35,644 nucleotides of DNA from Candidatus Nanoarchaeia archaeon (GTDB taxonomy: Archaea > Nanobdellota > Nanobdellia > SCGC-AAA011-G17 > GW2011-AR17): positions 1-35,644 of the forward strand of contig JAQTVM010000015.1 of the NCBI GenBank assembly GCA_028706745.1, given 5' to 3'. The notes under the pieces were generated by a model. The model saw nothing but the letters and a program-made list of their open reading frames with translations, searched no databases and was not told the DNA's origin. This document shows positions 16,557-22,634 of the stretch, one piece after another. How positions within the stretch are numbered: the stretch's first letter is position 1; each line of letters starts with the position of its first letter. Position numbers and translations under genes: made by a program.

Positions 16557-16598
16557 TACGTCTACATTGTATAGCAATTTTTATTTAATGTGGACGTA
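16557..16598. repeat. Downstream inverted repeat of the Fic gene
   Basis: TACGTCTACATT (16557-16568) and AATGTGGACGTA (16587-16598), an inverted pair with one mismatch and an 18-nt spacer, ending 3 bp from the Fic stop codon. The same half-site and nearly the same spacing recur upstream of the gene at 17513-17555. Confidence 0.75.
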
Positions 16599-16600
16599 TA

Positions 16601-17503
16601 TCAAAAAAGCACGTTTTGCTTCTTGAGGATATCGCTAATCAACAGCACAAAATCCCTTATTTTGCCGTTAACCTGCGCTTCATGCAGCGCTTCATAATAC
16701 TCCCTCTTTCTGGCATTTGGTATGTTAACCATGGGGTATCCGCTCTTGTGCAGTATGGAATTCATAAGCAGCCTTCCAACGCGCCCGTTTCCGTCTACAA
16801 ACGGGTGTATGAGCTCAAATGCTATGTGAAAATAGCAGGCAACAACAAAGGGGTGCAGTTTTCGCCCATTGCGGGTGTGCCATGAGAGCAGGCTTTTCAT
16901 TTCATTTGGCACTTTGCCCGGAGGCGGGGGGATTTCTTTTACACCCCTTATATATACCTGCACATTGCGGTACCTGCCTTGCTGGTTTGCTATCTCTTCC
17001 CGCAGGGTATTCTTTATAACAATCTCATGCAGCCTGCATATAAATGAGCCCGTGATATTGCCCTTATATTTTAGCATATAGTCAAAAGCAGCCTTGTGAT
17101 TTATTGTTTCATTTACTTCCCTTAATGTTTTTGCATTAGGCACAATATTTTCAAAAAGAAGGTCTGCTGTTTCCCGCAGCGTGAGCGTATTTCCTTCTAT
17201 CGCATTTGAGTCGTATGTAAAAAACGCGCAGAACGACTCATAGCGGTTTTCAAAATTTTCCTTTGGTTCATGCGAGTATCTTTTCTTTAAGGATTCTATC
17301 TCATTAATCTCCTCTTTCCGGAGCAGGTTCCCGAGGAACAACAGCTGCAAGTCCGCTTTTAATTCTTTTGCCTTTCTCTCCTTTAATGAGAGGTTCTTTC
17401 CGAGATAAACCCTTTTTTTAGCCACTTTCTCGCCTTTTCTTACGGATTTAACCCTATAGTAATACGCGCTTCCGCCTTGCTTTTTTATCTCAGTGTATGC
17501 CAT
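16601..17503 (-). CDS. Fic/DOC-family AMP-transferase
   Basis: 300 residues. The Fic active-site motif is complete, HPFVDGNGR (233-241), with catalytic His233. The N-terminal inhibitory motif SNAIEGN (99-105) makes it a class II, self-inhibited Fic protein. The first ~90 residues are basic and coiled (IKKQGGSAYYYRVKSVRKGE), perhaps a substrate-binding or DNA-binding extension. Family knowledge: Fic proteins transfer AMP (or another nucleotide moiety) to Ser/Thr/Tyr hydroxyls of target proteins. The target is unknown. It is transcribed from a TATA box placed in the loop of the upstream inverted repeat (leaderless ATG at 17503). Confidence 0.92.
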   Translation of the reverse strand: MAYTEIKKQGGSAYYYRVKSVRKGEKVAKKRVYLGKNLSLKERKAKELKADLQLLFLGNLLRKEEINEIESLKKRYSHEPKENFENRYESFCAFFTYDSNAIEGNTLTLRETADLLFENIVPNAKTLREVNETINHKAAFDYMLKYKGNITGSFICRLHEIVIKNTLREEIANQQGRYRNVQVYIRGVKEIPPPPGKVPNEMKSLLSWHTRNGRKLHPFVVACYFHIAFELIHPFVDGNGRVGRLLMNSILHKSGYPMVNIPNARKREYYEALHEAQVNGKIRDFVLLISDILKKQNVLF

Positions 17504-17510
17504 ATGTATT

Positions 17511-17557
17511 TATACGTCTACATTATATATAAATGTTTGCATTAATGTAGACGTATA
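17511..17557. promoter_or_regulatory. Fic promoter/operator: perfect 15-bp inverted repeat around the TATA box
   Basis: TATACGTCTACATTA (17511-17525) and its exact complement TAATGTAGACGTATA (17543-17557) flank a 17-nt loop whose TATATAAAT (17526-17534) reads as the minus-strand TATA box, ~27 nt before the Fic ATG. A protein bound to both arms would cover the promoter. Confidence 0.75.
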
Positions 17558-17560
17558 AAC

Positions 17561-17720
17561 CTAATGTGGGTATTTCAGGACATCCGCAAGATTCTTGGAA
17601 TTAACAACGTGCGTTGCCGCCTTTTTCCAATGTGTCAAATGCCTTGTGCAGTTCCATCCAGAAGTTTACATCCTTAAAAATAACTCCGTCCATGTCAAAG
17701 CAGATTAGCTTATATTTCAT
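17561..17720 (-). pseudogene. HAD-superfamily phosphatase remnant (internal deletion and frameshift)
   Basis: The ATG at 17720 opens MKYKLICFDMDGVIFKDV, the HAD motif I start (DxDGV), continuing NFWMELHKAFDTLE and ending at a TAA at 17601 after 39 residues. In another frame directly after this comes THVVNSKNLADVLKYPH and a stop at 17561, which reads like a HAD C-terminus. The ~150-200-residue middle is missing. So the gene kept both ends but lost its core and frame. Its start abuts the stop of the methyltransferase gene, so it was once in that operon. The deletion scar lies 4 bp from the Fic inverted repeat. Confidence 0.75.
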
Positions 17721-18512
17721 TTATGCTCCTTTTATAATATAGAACACTTCATTCTCAACTTCAAAGACGCTGTAATTCCTGCCTGCTATAAGCTTCTCAA
17801 ACCACTTTCTTTTCTCGGGATTTATTGCCTTTCTTCCTCCCAATGACTTACTTGCGAAGCTTGCTATAATCCACTTTGCCTTTATTTTTGCCATTAACTC
17901 TGCTGTGACGTCCCACTGGATTGCCTCAAACGTGTCAATTACCTTGAACATGAAGCAGACATCTGCTGAAGGAAGGTTCTCGGCTTGTGTTAAGTCCATG
18001 TTAATTGCTTTTCCATTGATTTTGAACTTGTCAAAGTATCTTTGTATGAATTCCGCGTCTGTCTTTACAAGCTCAACAGCGTAGTATCTTATATCTTTCA
18101 GATTCATGAAAGGGAATGAGAAAGGGTTTAATCCGCAGCCTAAGTCCAGTATTGAAGATGGTTCTCCTGTGACTTCAAATATTTTCTGATAGATCTCCTC
18201 GTAGTATGGCAGGCGCTCCCTTGTTGAGAGATGCAATCCTAATATTTTTTCGTGCCCTTCTTTGTCATTTAAGCTTTTTAATTTTTGCAGGAACTTCTCC
18301 CTTTGGAAGAATTTAGGGGTGAGGAAAGCGCCATAGACTTCTCTTAAGTAAGCCCTTGTCTCCTTTTCCATCTTCTCGGCATCCCTTGGCTTCAGGTCTT
18401 CCACTTTCTTTCCTTTTAATCTCGCATCAAGCATCTTCTCTACGAAAGAATTGTCCAAATCCCTGAATTCTTTCTTTTGCTTGATTAAGTCAATTAAAGC
18501 CTGCCGGTTCAT
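17721..18512 (-). CDS. Rmt/FmrO-like 16S rRNA (m7G1405-type) methyltransferase homologue
   Basis: 263 residues from the ATG at 18512 (MNRQALIDLIKQ); the TTG two codons earlier is less likely. The first ~85 residues are a helical N-terminal domain. HLSTRERLPYYEEIY (~94-108) and the SAM-binding DLGCGLNPFSFPF (~123-135) match the two signature blocks of the aminoglycoside-resistance Rmt/ArmA/FmrO methyltransferases (HxSTRERL, then D-ACGLNP). Known members methylate N7 of G1405 in 16S rRNA. Here it lies behind dim2-rio1, which act in small-subunit maturation, so a housekeeping rRNA-modification role is plausible. Substrate position is inference. A TATA-like TTTAAATT at 18537-18544 gives it its own leaderless start. 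Confidence 0.8.
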   Translation of the reverse strand: MNRQALIDLIKQKKEFRDLDNSFVEKMLDARLKGKKVEDLKPRDAEKMEKETRAYLREVYGAFLTPKFFQREKFLQKLKSLNDKEGHEKILGLHLSTRERLPYYEEIYQKIFEVTGEPSSILDLGCGLNPFSFPFMNLKDIRYYAVELVKTDAEFIQRYFDKFKINGKAINMDLTQAENLPSADVCFMFKVIDTFEAIQWDVTAELMAKIKAKWIIASFASKSLGGRKAINPEKRKWFEKLIAGRNYSVFEVENEVFYIIKGA

Positions 18513-18546
18513 ACGCAATAAAAAGGAGGCATTAGAATTTAAACTT

Positions 18547-19242
18547 TTACCTTATTCTTCCCATGGCTTCCAATCTATGGCGGTGAATCTCTCTTCTCTT
18601 GTTTTCCAGCATCCTGTACACTGCTCCGTGAGGAGCTCCTGAAAGAAGCATGTCAACTGCTTCACGGGCTAAAGCTGCCATCTCCATATCTCCTATGATT
18701 CCGACTGTCTTGCCGTAAACAGAAATAGCTGTTTCAGTCAGGTCTTCAACAGACCTTCTGGCTCTTCCATTCTCTCCGATAACCCTTCCTCTCAGCCTGT
18801 CCATCTTTTTCTTTGACTTGCCTGCATAGTCTGTAATGTCTAAAAGCTCAAATGCAGCTGACTCATTGAAAAGCTGGAATGCGATGGCAGGTGAAAACCC
18901 CCTGCCGATTGCCTGAATCACAATCTTGACATCGTAAAGCATCACGGTGTCTCTTCCGCTGATTACAACATCGCCTTCGTGGCTTATGTCCAGTTTCACG
19001 TTTGCAGTCTTTTCAATATGTCTTTTTACAGCGCCTTTCGTGCCTACCAGAACGCCAACCCTGTCCTTGGGGATTTTCAATTCCTGCCTGAAGATTTCAG
19101 GAGAAGGCATTGCAGTAAGCTGTTTTGAAGGCTTTGAAGTGAGAGGAGCCTTGGCTGCCTTTTTTGTTACAGCTGCTTTTTTAGCAGGAGCTTTCACTTT
19201 AACCGCCTTAACTTCCTTCTTCACTGCCTTCTTTGCTTTCAT
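18547..19242 (-). CDS. dim2: Dim2/Pno1-like KH-domain ribosome-maturation protein
   Basis: 231 residues. A Lys/Ala-rich extension (~1-45) precedes two KH domains. The first has RVGVLVGTKGAVKRHIE (GxxG-like at 67-70) and the second VIGENGRARRSVE (156-159 GENG). The linker AIGRGFSPAIAFQLF is characteristic of archaeal Pno1/Dim2. The protein binds the 3' end region of pre-16S rRNA during small-subunit assembly. It overlaps rio1 by ATGA (19239-19242), forming the rio1-dim2 operon common in archaea. The N-terminal extension resembles histone-tail-like basic tails and is probably disordered. Confidence 0.92.
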   Translation of the reverse strand: MKAKKAVKKEVKAVKVKAPAKKAAVTKKAAKAPLTSKPSKQLTAMPSPEIFRQELKIPKDRVGVLVGTKGAVKRHIEKTANVKLDISHEGDVVISGRDTVMLYDVKIVIQAIGRGFSPAIAFQLFNESAAFELLDITDYAGKSKKKMDRLRGRVIGENGRARRSVEDLTETAISVYGKTVGIIGDMEMAALAREAVDMLLSGAPHGAVYRMLENKRREIHRHRLEAMGRIR

Positions 19243-19955
19243 TTTTTCATAACCTTCTCTGCTTCTTCCATGTAATCAAGCTTCATCCCGAGCTTGTTGA
19301 AGTATGCGCACACTATTTTTATGTCGCGCTCAAGCATGCTTCTCGAGTCCGGGTATCTTAAGTCGACTGCGTGCGAAAAGTCAATCAAAACCGGCTTTTC
19401 GTCGTGGTTTAAGATGTTGAACTGCGAAAGGTCAGCGTGTATGAGCTTTGCCTTATGGTATAATTTTCGTATGTTGCTTATAAGCATTTCGTAGAACTGC
19501 TCCGGGTTTTCAGGCCTGCAGTTGTTCAATTGAGGGGAAGGCTCATTGTGCCCTATGAACTCCATTACCAATACGTTTTTATTCACGTGTATTGGCTTTG
19601 GCACCCTTACGTCATTCTCCCTCGCTCTCAGCAGGTTCCTGTATTCCTTTATTGCCCATGTGTTGATTATTGACATCTTGTTTCTTTTCAAGCCGGAATA
19701 TCTCGGGTCAGGAGCCATGTACTCGTACATCTTCTTGAAGTTGGCTGCAATCCTGTAAATCTTCACGCACCTTAACTCGTCTCCCTTTGTTGCAGAGAAT
19801 ATGTTTGCTTCCTTTCCAATCTTGATAGGGCTCTTCAGGGCTTCAAAAGTGCCTATTGAGGCTTCCTTTTGCACTGCCCTTAAAGTTCCTTCATCAAACA
19901 CGTGCGAGAATGCCTTGAATCTTTCTCTCTGCGTGTCTTCCTTTTGTATTGCCAT
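19239..19955 (-). CDS. rio1: RIO1-family serine kinase
   Basis: 238 residues. The N-lobe has GKEANIFSA (48-55, the STGKEA-like nucleotide loop) and CVKIYRIA. The catalytic loop is HADLSQFNIL (Asp175) and the metal motif is IDFSHAV (Asp192). The flexible loop NTWAIKEYRNLLRA matches RIO kinases. Rio1 acts in final 40S/30S maturation and is usually encoded next to Dim2, as here (ATGA overlap). A minus-strand TATA-like TTAAATAT near 19981-19988 puts the start site at the ATG. Complete for the archaeal family. Confidence 0.95.
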   Translation of the reverse strand: MAIQKEDTQRERFKAFSHVFDEGTLRAVQKEASIGTFEALKSPIKIGKEANIFSATKGDELRCVKIYRIAANFKKMYEYMAPDPRYSGLKRNKMSIINTWAIKEYRNLLRARENDVRVPKPIHVNKNVLVMEFIGHNEPSPQLNNCRPENPEQFYEMLISNIRKLYHKAKLIHADLSQFNILNHDEKPVLIDFSHAVDLRYPDSRSMLERDIKIVCAYFNKLGMKLDYMEEAEKVMKK

Positions 19956-20146
19956 ATTATCCTATTATGTGCTTATTCTCTTAAATATCTTCGTATTGCA
20001 GAAAATTGGCGCGAGAAAGACAGAATAATGCGTTGTTTTTAACCTTTTCTGTTTTTTTGCTTTTTCTCCGACGGGTAAATGCGAAGTTTTAAAAGCAGGC
20101 GGAAGATTTGCTTGTTCTATATTCAACCTAAAGGAGGGGGAATAAA

Positions 20147-20659
20147 ATGGAACCGGAACAAACAAAAGACGAGGCTTCTGTGAAGGAAGCTGCAAAACTA
20201 AAAAAGCAAATGAGAATTGCAAAAGCGCTTTGCATTGGCGGGCTTGGAATTGCAGTTTTTGGAATTGGCACCTGCATGCAGATGAATGACAGGCTGGTAA
20301 ACAGGACGCACATATCCACTGATTCAGACAGCACTTATGCAAGCGAAACAAGAAGCGACGGCTTGTTTGGATTGCTTGGCTCAACTGAATATGTCTCGTT
20401 TACAGGCAAGTCAGGGTATATGTGCGAGGAAGTCAATGTGTTCAGGCCTTTTGGGCAGACTGCGTTTTATGAGGACTGCGACCATAGAGGCAAGCACGAC
20501 GGGCTTGTTGACAGGATATTCCTGCCTGACGGAGACAAGAGCATAGTGCTTTACAGAAGCAGGGATTATGCAGGCAACGAAGAAAGGTTTAATGAAGGCG
20601 ATAGAATACTGAAGGAAACAAAGGAAAGATTTAGTGTTGCAAACGGCGTTTTTTTCTAA
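20147..20659 (+). CDS. Unknown membrane-anchored protein
   Basis: 170 residues. The N-terminal ~22 residues are charged, and a single hydrophobic helix (~26-45, ALCIGGLGIAVFGIGTCMQM) is followed by an external soluble domain with SDGLFGLLGSTEYVSFTGKS, two Cys (MCEEV, EDCDH) and DGLVDRIFLPDGDKSIVLY. A Shine-Dalgarno AAAGGAGGGGG lies before the ATG, and a TATA-like GTTTTAAAAG at ~20087-20096 would give a ~30-nt leader. No family recognised. Confidence 0.65.
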   Translation: MEPEQTKDEASVKEAAKLKKQMRIAKALCIGGLGIAVFGIGTCMQMNDRLVNRTHISTDSDSTYASETRSDGLFGLLGSTEYVSFTGKSGYMCEEVNVFRPFGQTAFYEDCDHRGKHDGLVDRIFLPDGDKSIVLYRSRDYAGNEERFNEGDRILKETKERFSVANGVFF

Positions 20660-20741
20660 GCTGTTTTTTCTTTTATTTTTCTTTTTTTCAGCTTCTTATT
20701 TTTTCTTAATATTTATATACTTCTTTTGATTCCTTATTCCT

Positions 20742-21602
20742 ATGAAACACAGCTGGCTGTTTTACACCCTGATAACAATTATGATATGGGCAACCACTGC
20801 CGCTGTTTCCAAGATGACATTTGCTTCAATGGAGTTTGCGTCATTCCTCCTTTGGATGACTTTATTTTGCACTCTGGGGCTTTTTGTGATATTATTGTTT
20901 CAAAGAAAGCTGCACTTGCTTAAGTCATATACCCTGAAGGAGCACGCGTGGCTTTTTTCATTGGGAGCTTTGAGCATGTTCCTGTATAACCTGTTTTATT
21001 TCCTTGCAATTAATTCAGGCAGCGCTGTGCAGGCAAACATCCTGAATTACACATGGCCCTTGTGGATTGTGATATTCTCAGTAATTATCCTGAAGGAGAA
21101 GGCAGGGCTCAGGACTTTTCTGGGCATTTTATTAAGCTTTGTTGGAATTGTGATTGTTGTCACCCGTTTGGACTTTACTTCTTTTGCATCAGCTGCCCCT
21201 CTGCCTGTTATTTACGCGCTTCTTGGCGCTGCATTCTGGGGCTTGTTCTGCGTGCTTTCAAAGAAAGTGAAGTTTGAGGCATTTTCCTCCATGTTCTTTT
21301 ACAGCCTTTACGGGCTTTTGCTTGTGTTTGTTTATGCTATTATTAAGAATGCTGTTTCCTTGCCTTCATTCAGCGGGATTATCGGAACATTTTATGTGGG
21401 TGCTGTGACTACAGGCATTGGATTTACTTTCTGGATAAAGGCGCTTGCTTCAGGAAAGACGTCGATTGTTGCAAACCTTGCTTATTTGATTCCGTTTTTA
21501 TCCCTTGTGTTTATTTATTTCCTTGTTGGGGAGAAGATGTATCTTATGCAATTGGTTGGGCTTGTTGTGATTGTTCTTGGGATTCTCGTGCAGAAGAGAT
21601 AG
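20742..21602 (+). CDS. EamA/DMT-family transporter
   Basis: 286 residues with about ten hydrophobic helices in two repeats of five, the usual EamA layout. The first repeat has the characteristic NYTWPLWIVIFSVIILKEK at the end of helix 4, and the second has GAVTTGIGFTFWIKALASG and AYLIPFLSLVFIYFLVGEK. It exports or imports small metabolites (amino acids, nucleotide sugars or others); the substrate is not predictable. TATA-like AATATTTATATAC (~20708-20720) is ~22-33 nt before the ATG, so leaderless. Not obviously linked to its neighbours. Confidence 0.9.
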   Translation: MKHSWLFYTLITIMIWATTAAVSKMTFASMEFASFLLWMTLFCTLGLFVILLFQRKLHLLKSYTLKEHAWLFSLGALSMFLYNLFYFLAINSGSAVQANILNYTWPLWIVIFSVIILKEKAGLRTFLGILLSFVGIVIVVTRLDFTSFASAAPLPVIYALLGAAFWGLFCVLSKKVKFEAFSSMFFYSLYGLLLVFVYAIIKNAVSLPSFSGIIGTFYVGAVTTGIGFTFWIKALASGKTSIVANLAYLIPFLSLVFIYFLVGEKMYLMQLVGLVVIVLGILVQKR

Positions 21603-21611
21603 AAAGGCGGC

Positions 21612-21624
21612 AGGGGATACCCCT
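21612..21624. terminator. Hairpin after the transporter gene
   Basis: AGGGG-ATA-CCCCT, 10 bp after the stop codon, followed by GAACCCC. A sister motif (ATAAGGGG / CCCCTTAT, then AATCCCC) lies at 24533-24553. Both could be terminators or a small interspersed repeat. Confidence 0.4.
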
Positions 21625-21642
21625 GAACCCCTTAACAGAAAG

Positions 21643-21651
21643 ATATTTAAA
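21643..21651 (+). promoter_or_regulatory. TATA box of the candidate small RNA
   Basis: ATATTTAAA, centred ~28 nt before the first base of the 80-nt structured stretch at 21675 and not needed by any neighbouring gene on this strand. Confidence 0.45.
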
Positions 21652-21674
21652 CAAGCCTGCAACCTTAATATCTA

Positions 21675-21754
21675 GAAGGGTACTCCAGTGTATCGCCTGA
21701 GTAGGGCTTGCCCCAAACGGCGTTGCTGGGCTGGGAGCTAACGCTCGACCCTTC
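21675..21754 (+). ncRNA. Candidate 80-nt structured small RNA (three-armed, closed terminal stem)
   Basis: The ends pair perfectly: GAAGGGT (21675-21681) with ACCCTTC (21748-21754). Inside, arm 1 is ACTC(C)AG / CTGAGT (21682-21702), arm 2 is GGG-CTTG-CCC (21704-21713), and arm 3 is GCGTT-GCT / AGC-AACGC (21720-21744). A T-run (CTTTTTTC) follows. An upstream TATA box predicts a start at ~21673-21676. The size and cloverleaf-like outline resemble a tRNA, but there is no T-loop TTCRA, no D-loop GG and no anticodon arm of normal size. It is not a C/D sRNA by eye. The 3' end touches the stop codon of the convergent gene at 21753. Confidence 0.45.
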
Positions 21755-22337
21755 AACTTTTTTCATTAAACTTTCTCTTTTGATAATTGCTCCGTATAAA
21801 TCCTTGAAGTTCCCTTAAATCCTCTTTTGTAATGGAATAATTTGGATTCAGTTTCTTTCGCAATGTCTTGCGCGCGGTTTGATTAGCCATTGAGCGTGGA
21901 GCTTTTATCAATATGCCTTCTATTTTACAGCTTTTTCTGAAAGTAAGCTTTATTCTCGCTTCAACTTTGCTGCCAAAATGCCTGCAGGCGCGGTAGAAAT
22001 ACTTTTCGACTTTTTCTTTTGGGCGGGCGTCAGGGCAAACAATTATTGTGCCTTGCATTTTAGGATTAAGCGCTGCAATTTTGTGTATCATATACGCATG
22101 AATAATCGTTATGACAATGCTGTTGGCGTTCCTCTCTTTTTGGAATTCGTGATAATTTGGCTTGTCTTTTGGTATATTGTGGCAAAATTCTTCTTTAATG
22201 CTCAATTTATATTCTCCGTTTAATTTTATTGTAAACCGGAATGATTTATCTTGGCTGATTATTGCAAGGATAGTCTCCTTATTCCATGGATTTTCAATTT
22301 GGTTAGATATATCTGCTTCATACACTTCCTCTTTCAT
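21753..22337 (-). CDS. Unknown protein
   Basis: 194 residues, not recognised. It is soluble and basic towards the C-terminus. Segments include GTIIVCPDARPKEKVEKYFY, a Cys/His pair (FYRACRHFG) and KLTFRKSCKIEGILIKAPRS, ending with a helical basic tail. The N-terminal half has beta-rich FRFTIKLNGEYKLSIKEEF. A minus-strand TATA-like CTTAAAAA (plus 22360-22368) is ~23-31 nt before the ATG at 22337, so leaderless. It marks the edge of the accessory region, with the palindrome array beginning just upstream of it. Confidence 0.65.
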   Translation of the reverse strand: MKEEVYEADISNQIENPWNKETILAIISQDKSFRFTIKLNGEYKLSIKEEFCHNIPKDKPNYHEFQKERNANSIVITIIHAYMIHKIAALNPKMQGTIIVCPDARPKEKVEKYFYRACRHFGSKVEARIKLTFRKSCKIEGILIKAPRSMANQTARKTLRKKLNPNYSITKEDLRELQGFIRSNYQKRKFNEKS

Positions 22338-22407
22338 GTCTTTTTTGATATGATTGCTGTTTTTAAGCGTTTCTTTAATTTTTTGACGATACGAGATTTA
22401 AGTGCGC

Positions 22408-22632
22408 ATATTTTCAAGATGTCAGGAAAATATTCAAGTTTTATGGAGATTTTTTAGTAAATCCGAATTTTAATCCCGTCGAATTCGACGGGTTTAGACA
22501 GCAGGAAAATTTTGTTTGGACAAAAGAAGAACGTTTTGTTGACGTCAACAAAATGATAATTCATAGGCGACCATTTTCCTGATGTCAGGAAAATGGTTTT
22601 AGGGATCGTTTTCGTGACATCACGAAAACGAT
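22408..22632. repeat. Array of five palindromes/hairpins with shared TGA-N2-TCA core
   Basis: In order: stem ATATTTTC / GAAAATAT (22408-22433); the perfect 18-bp palindrome CCCGTCGAATTCGACGGG (22475-22492); the perfect 20-bp palindrome TTTTGTTGACGTCAACAAAA (22534-22553); 12-bp arms CCATTTTCCTGA / TCAGGAAAATGG with centre TG (22571-22596); and 13-bp arms ATCGTTTTCGTGA / TCACGAAAACGAT with centre CA (22605-22632). A weaker stem TTTTGT / ACAAAA is at 22510-22525. Three centres read TGACGTCA, TGATGTCA and TGACATCA. No gene is seen in this ~300-bp gap. The last hairpin abuts the stop of the gene at 22635. Confidence 0.8.
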
Positions 22633-22634
22633 GA

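Noticed and set aside
21606-21735. Faint 5S-rRNA-like wording (AAGCCTGC, then GGTACT) after the transporter
   Set aside because: Loop and stem order of 5S rRNA cannot be built, and the 7-bp closing stem fits a separate ~80-nt unit better.
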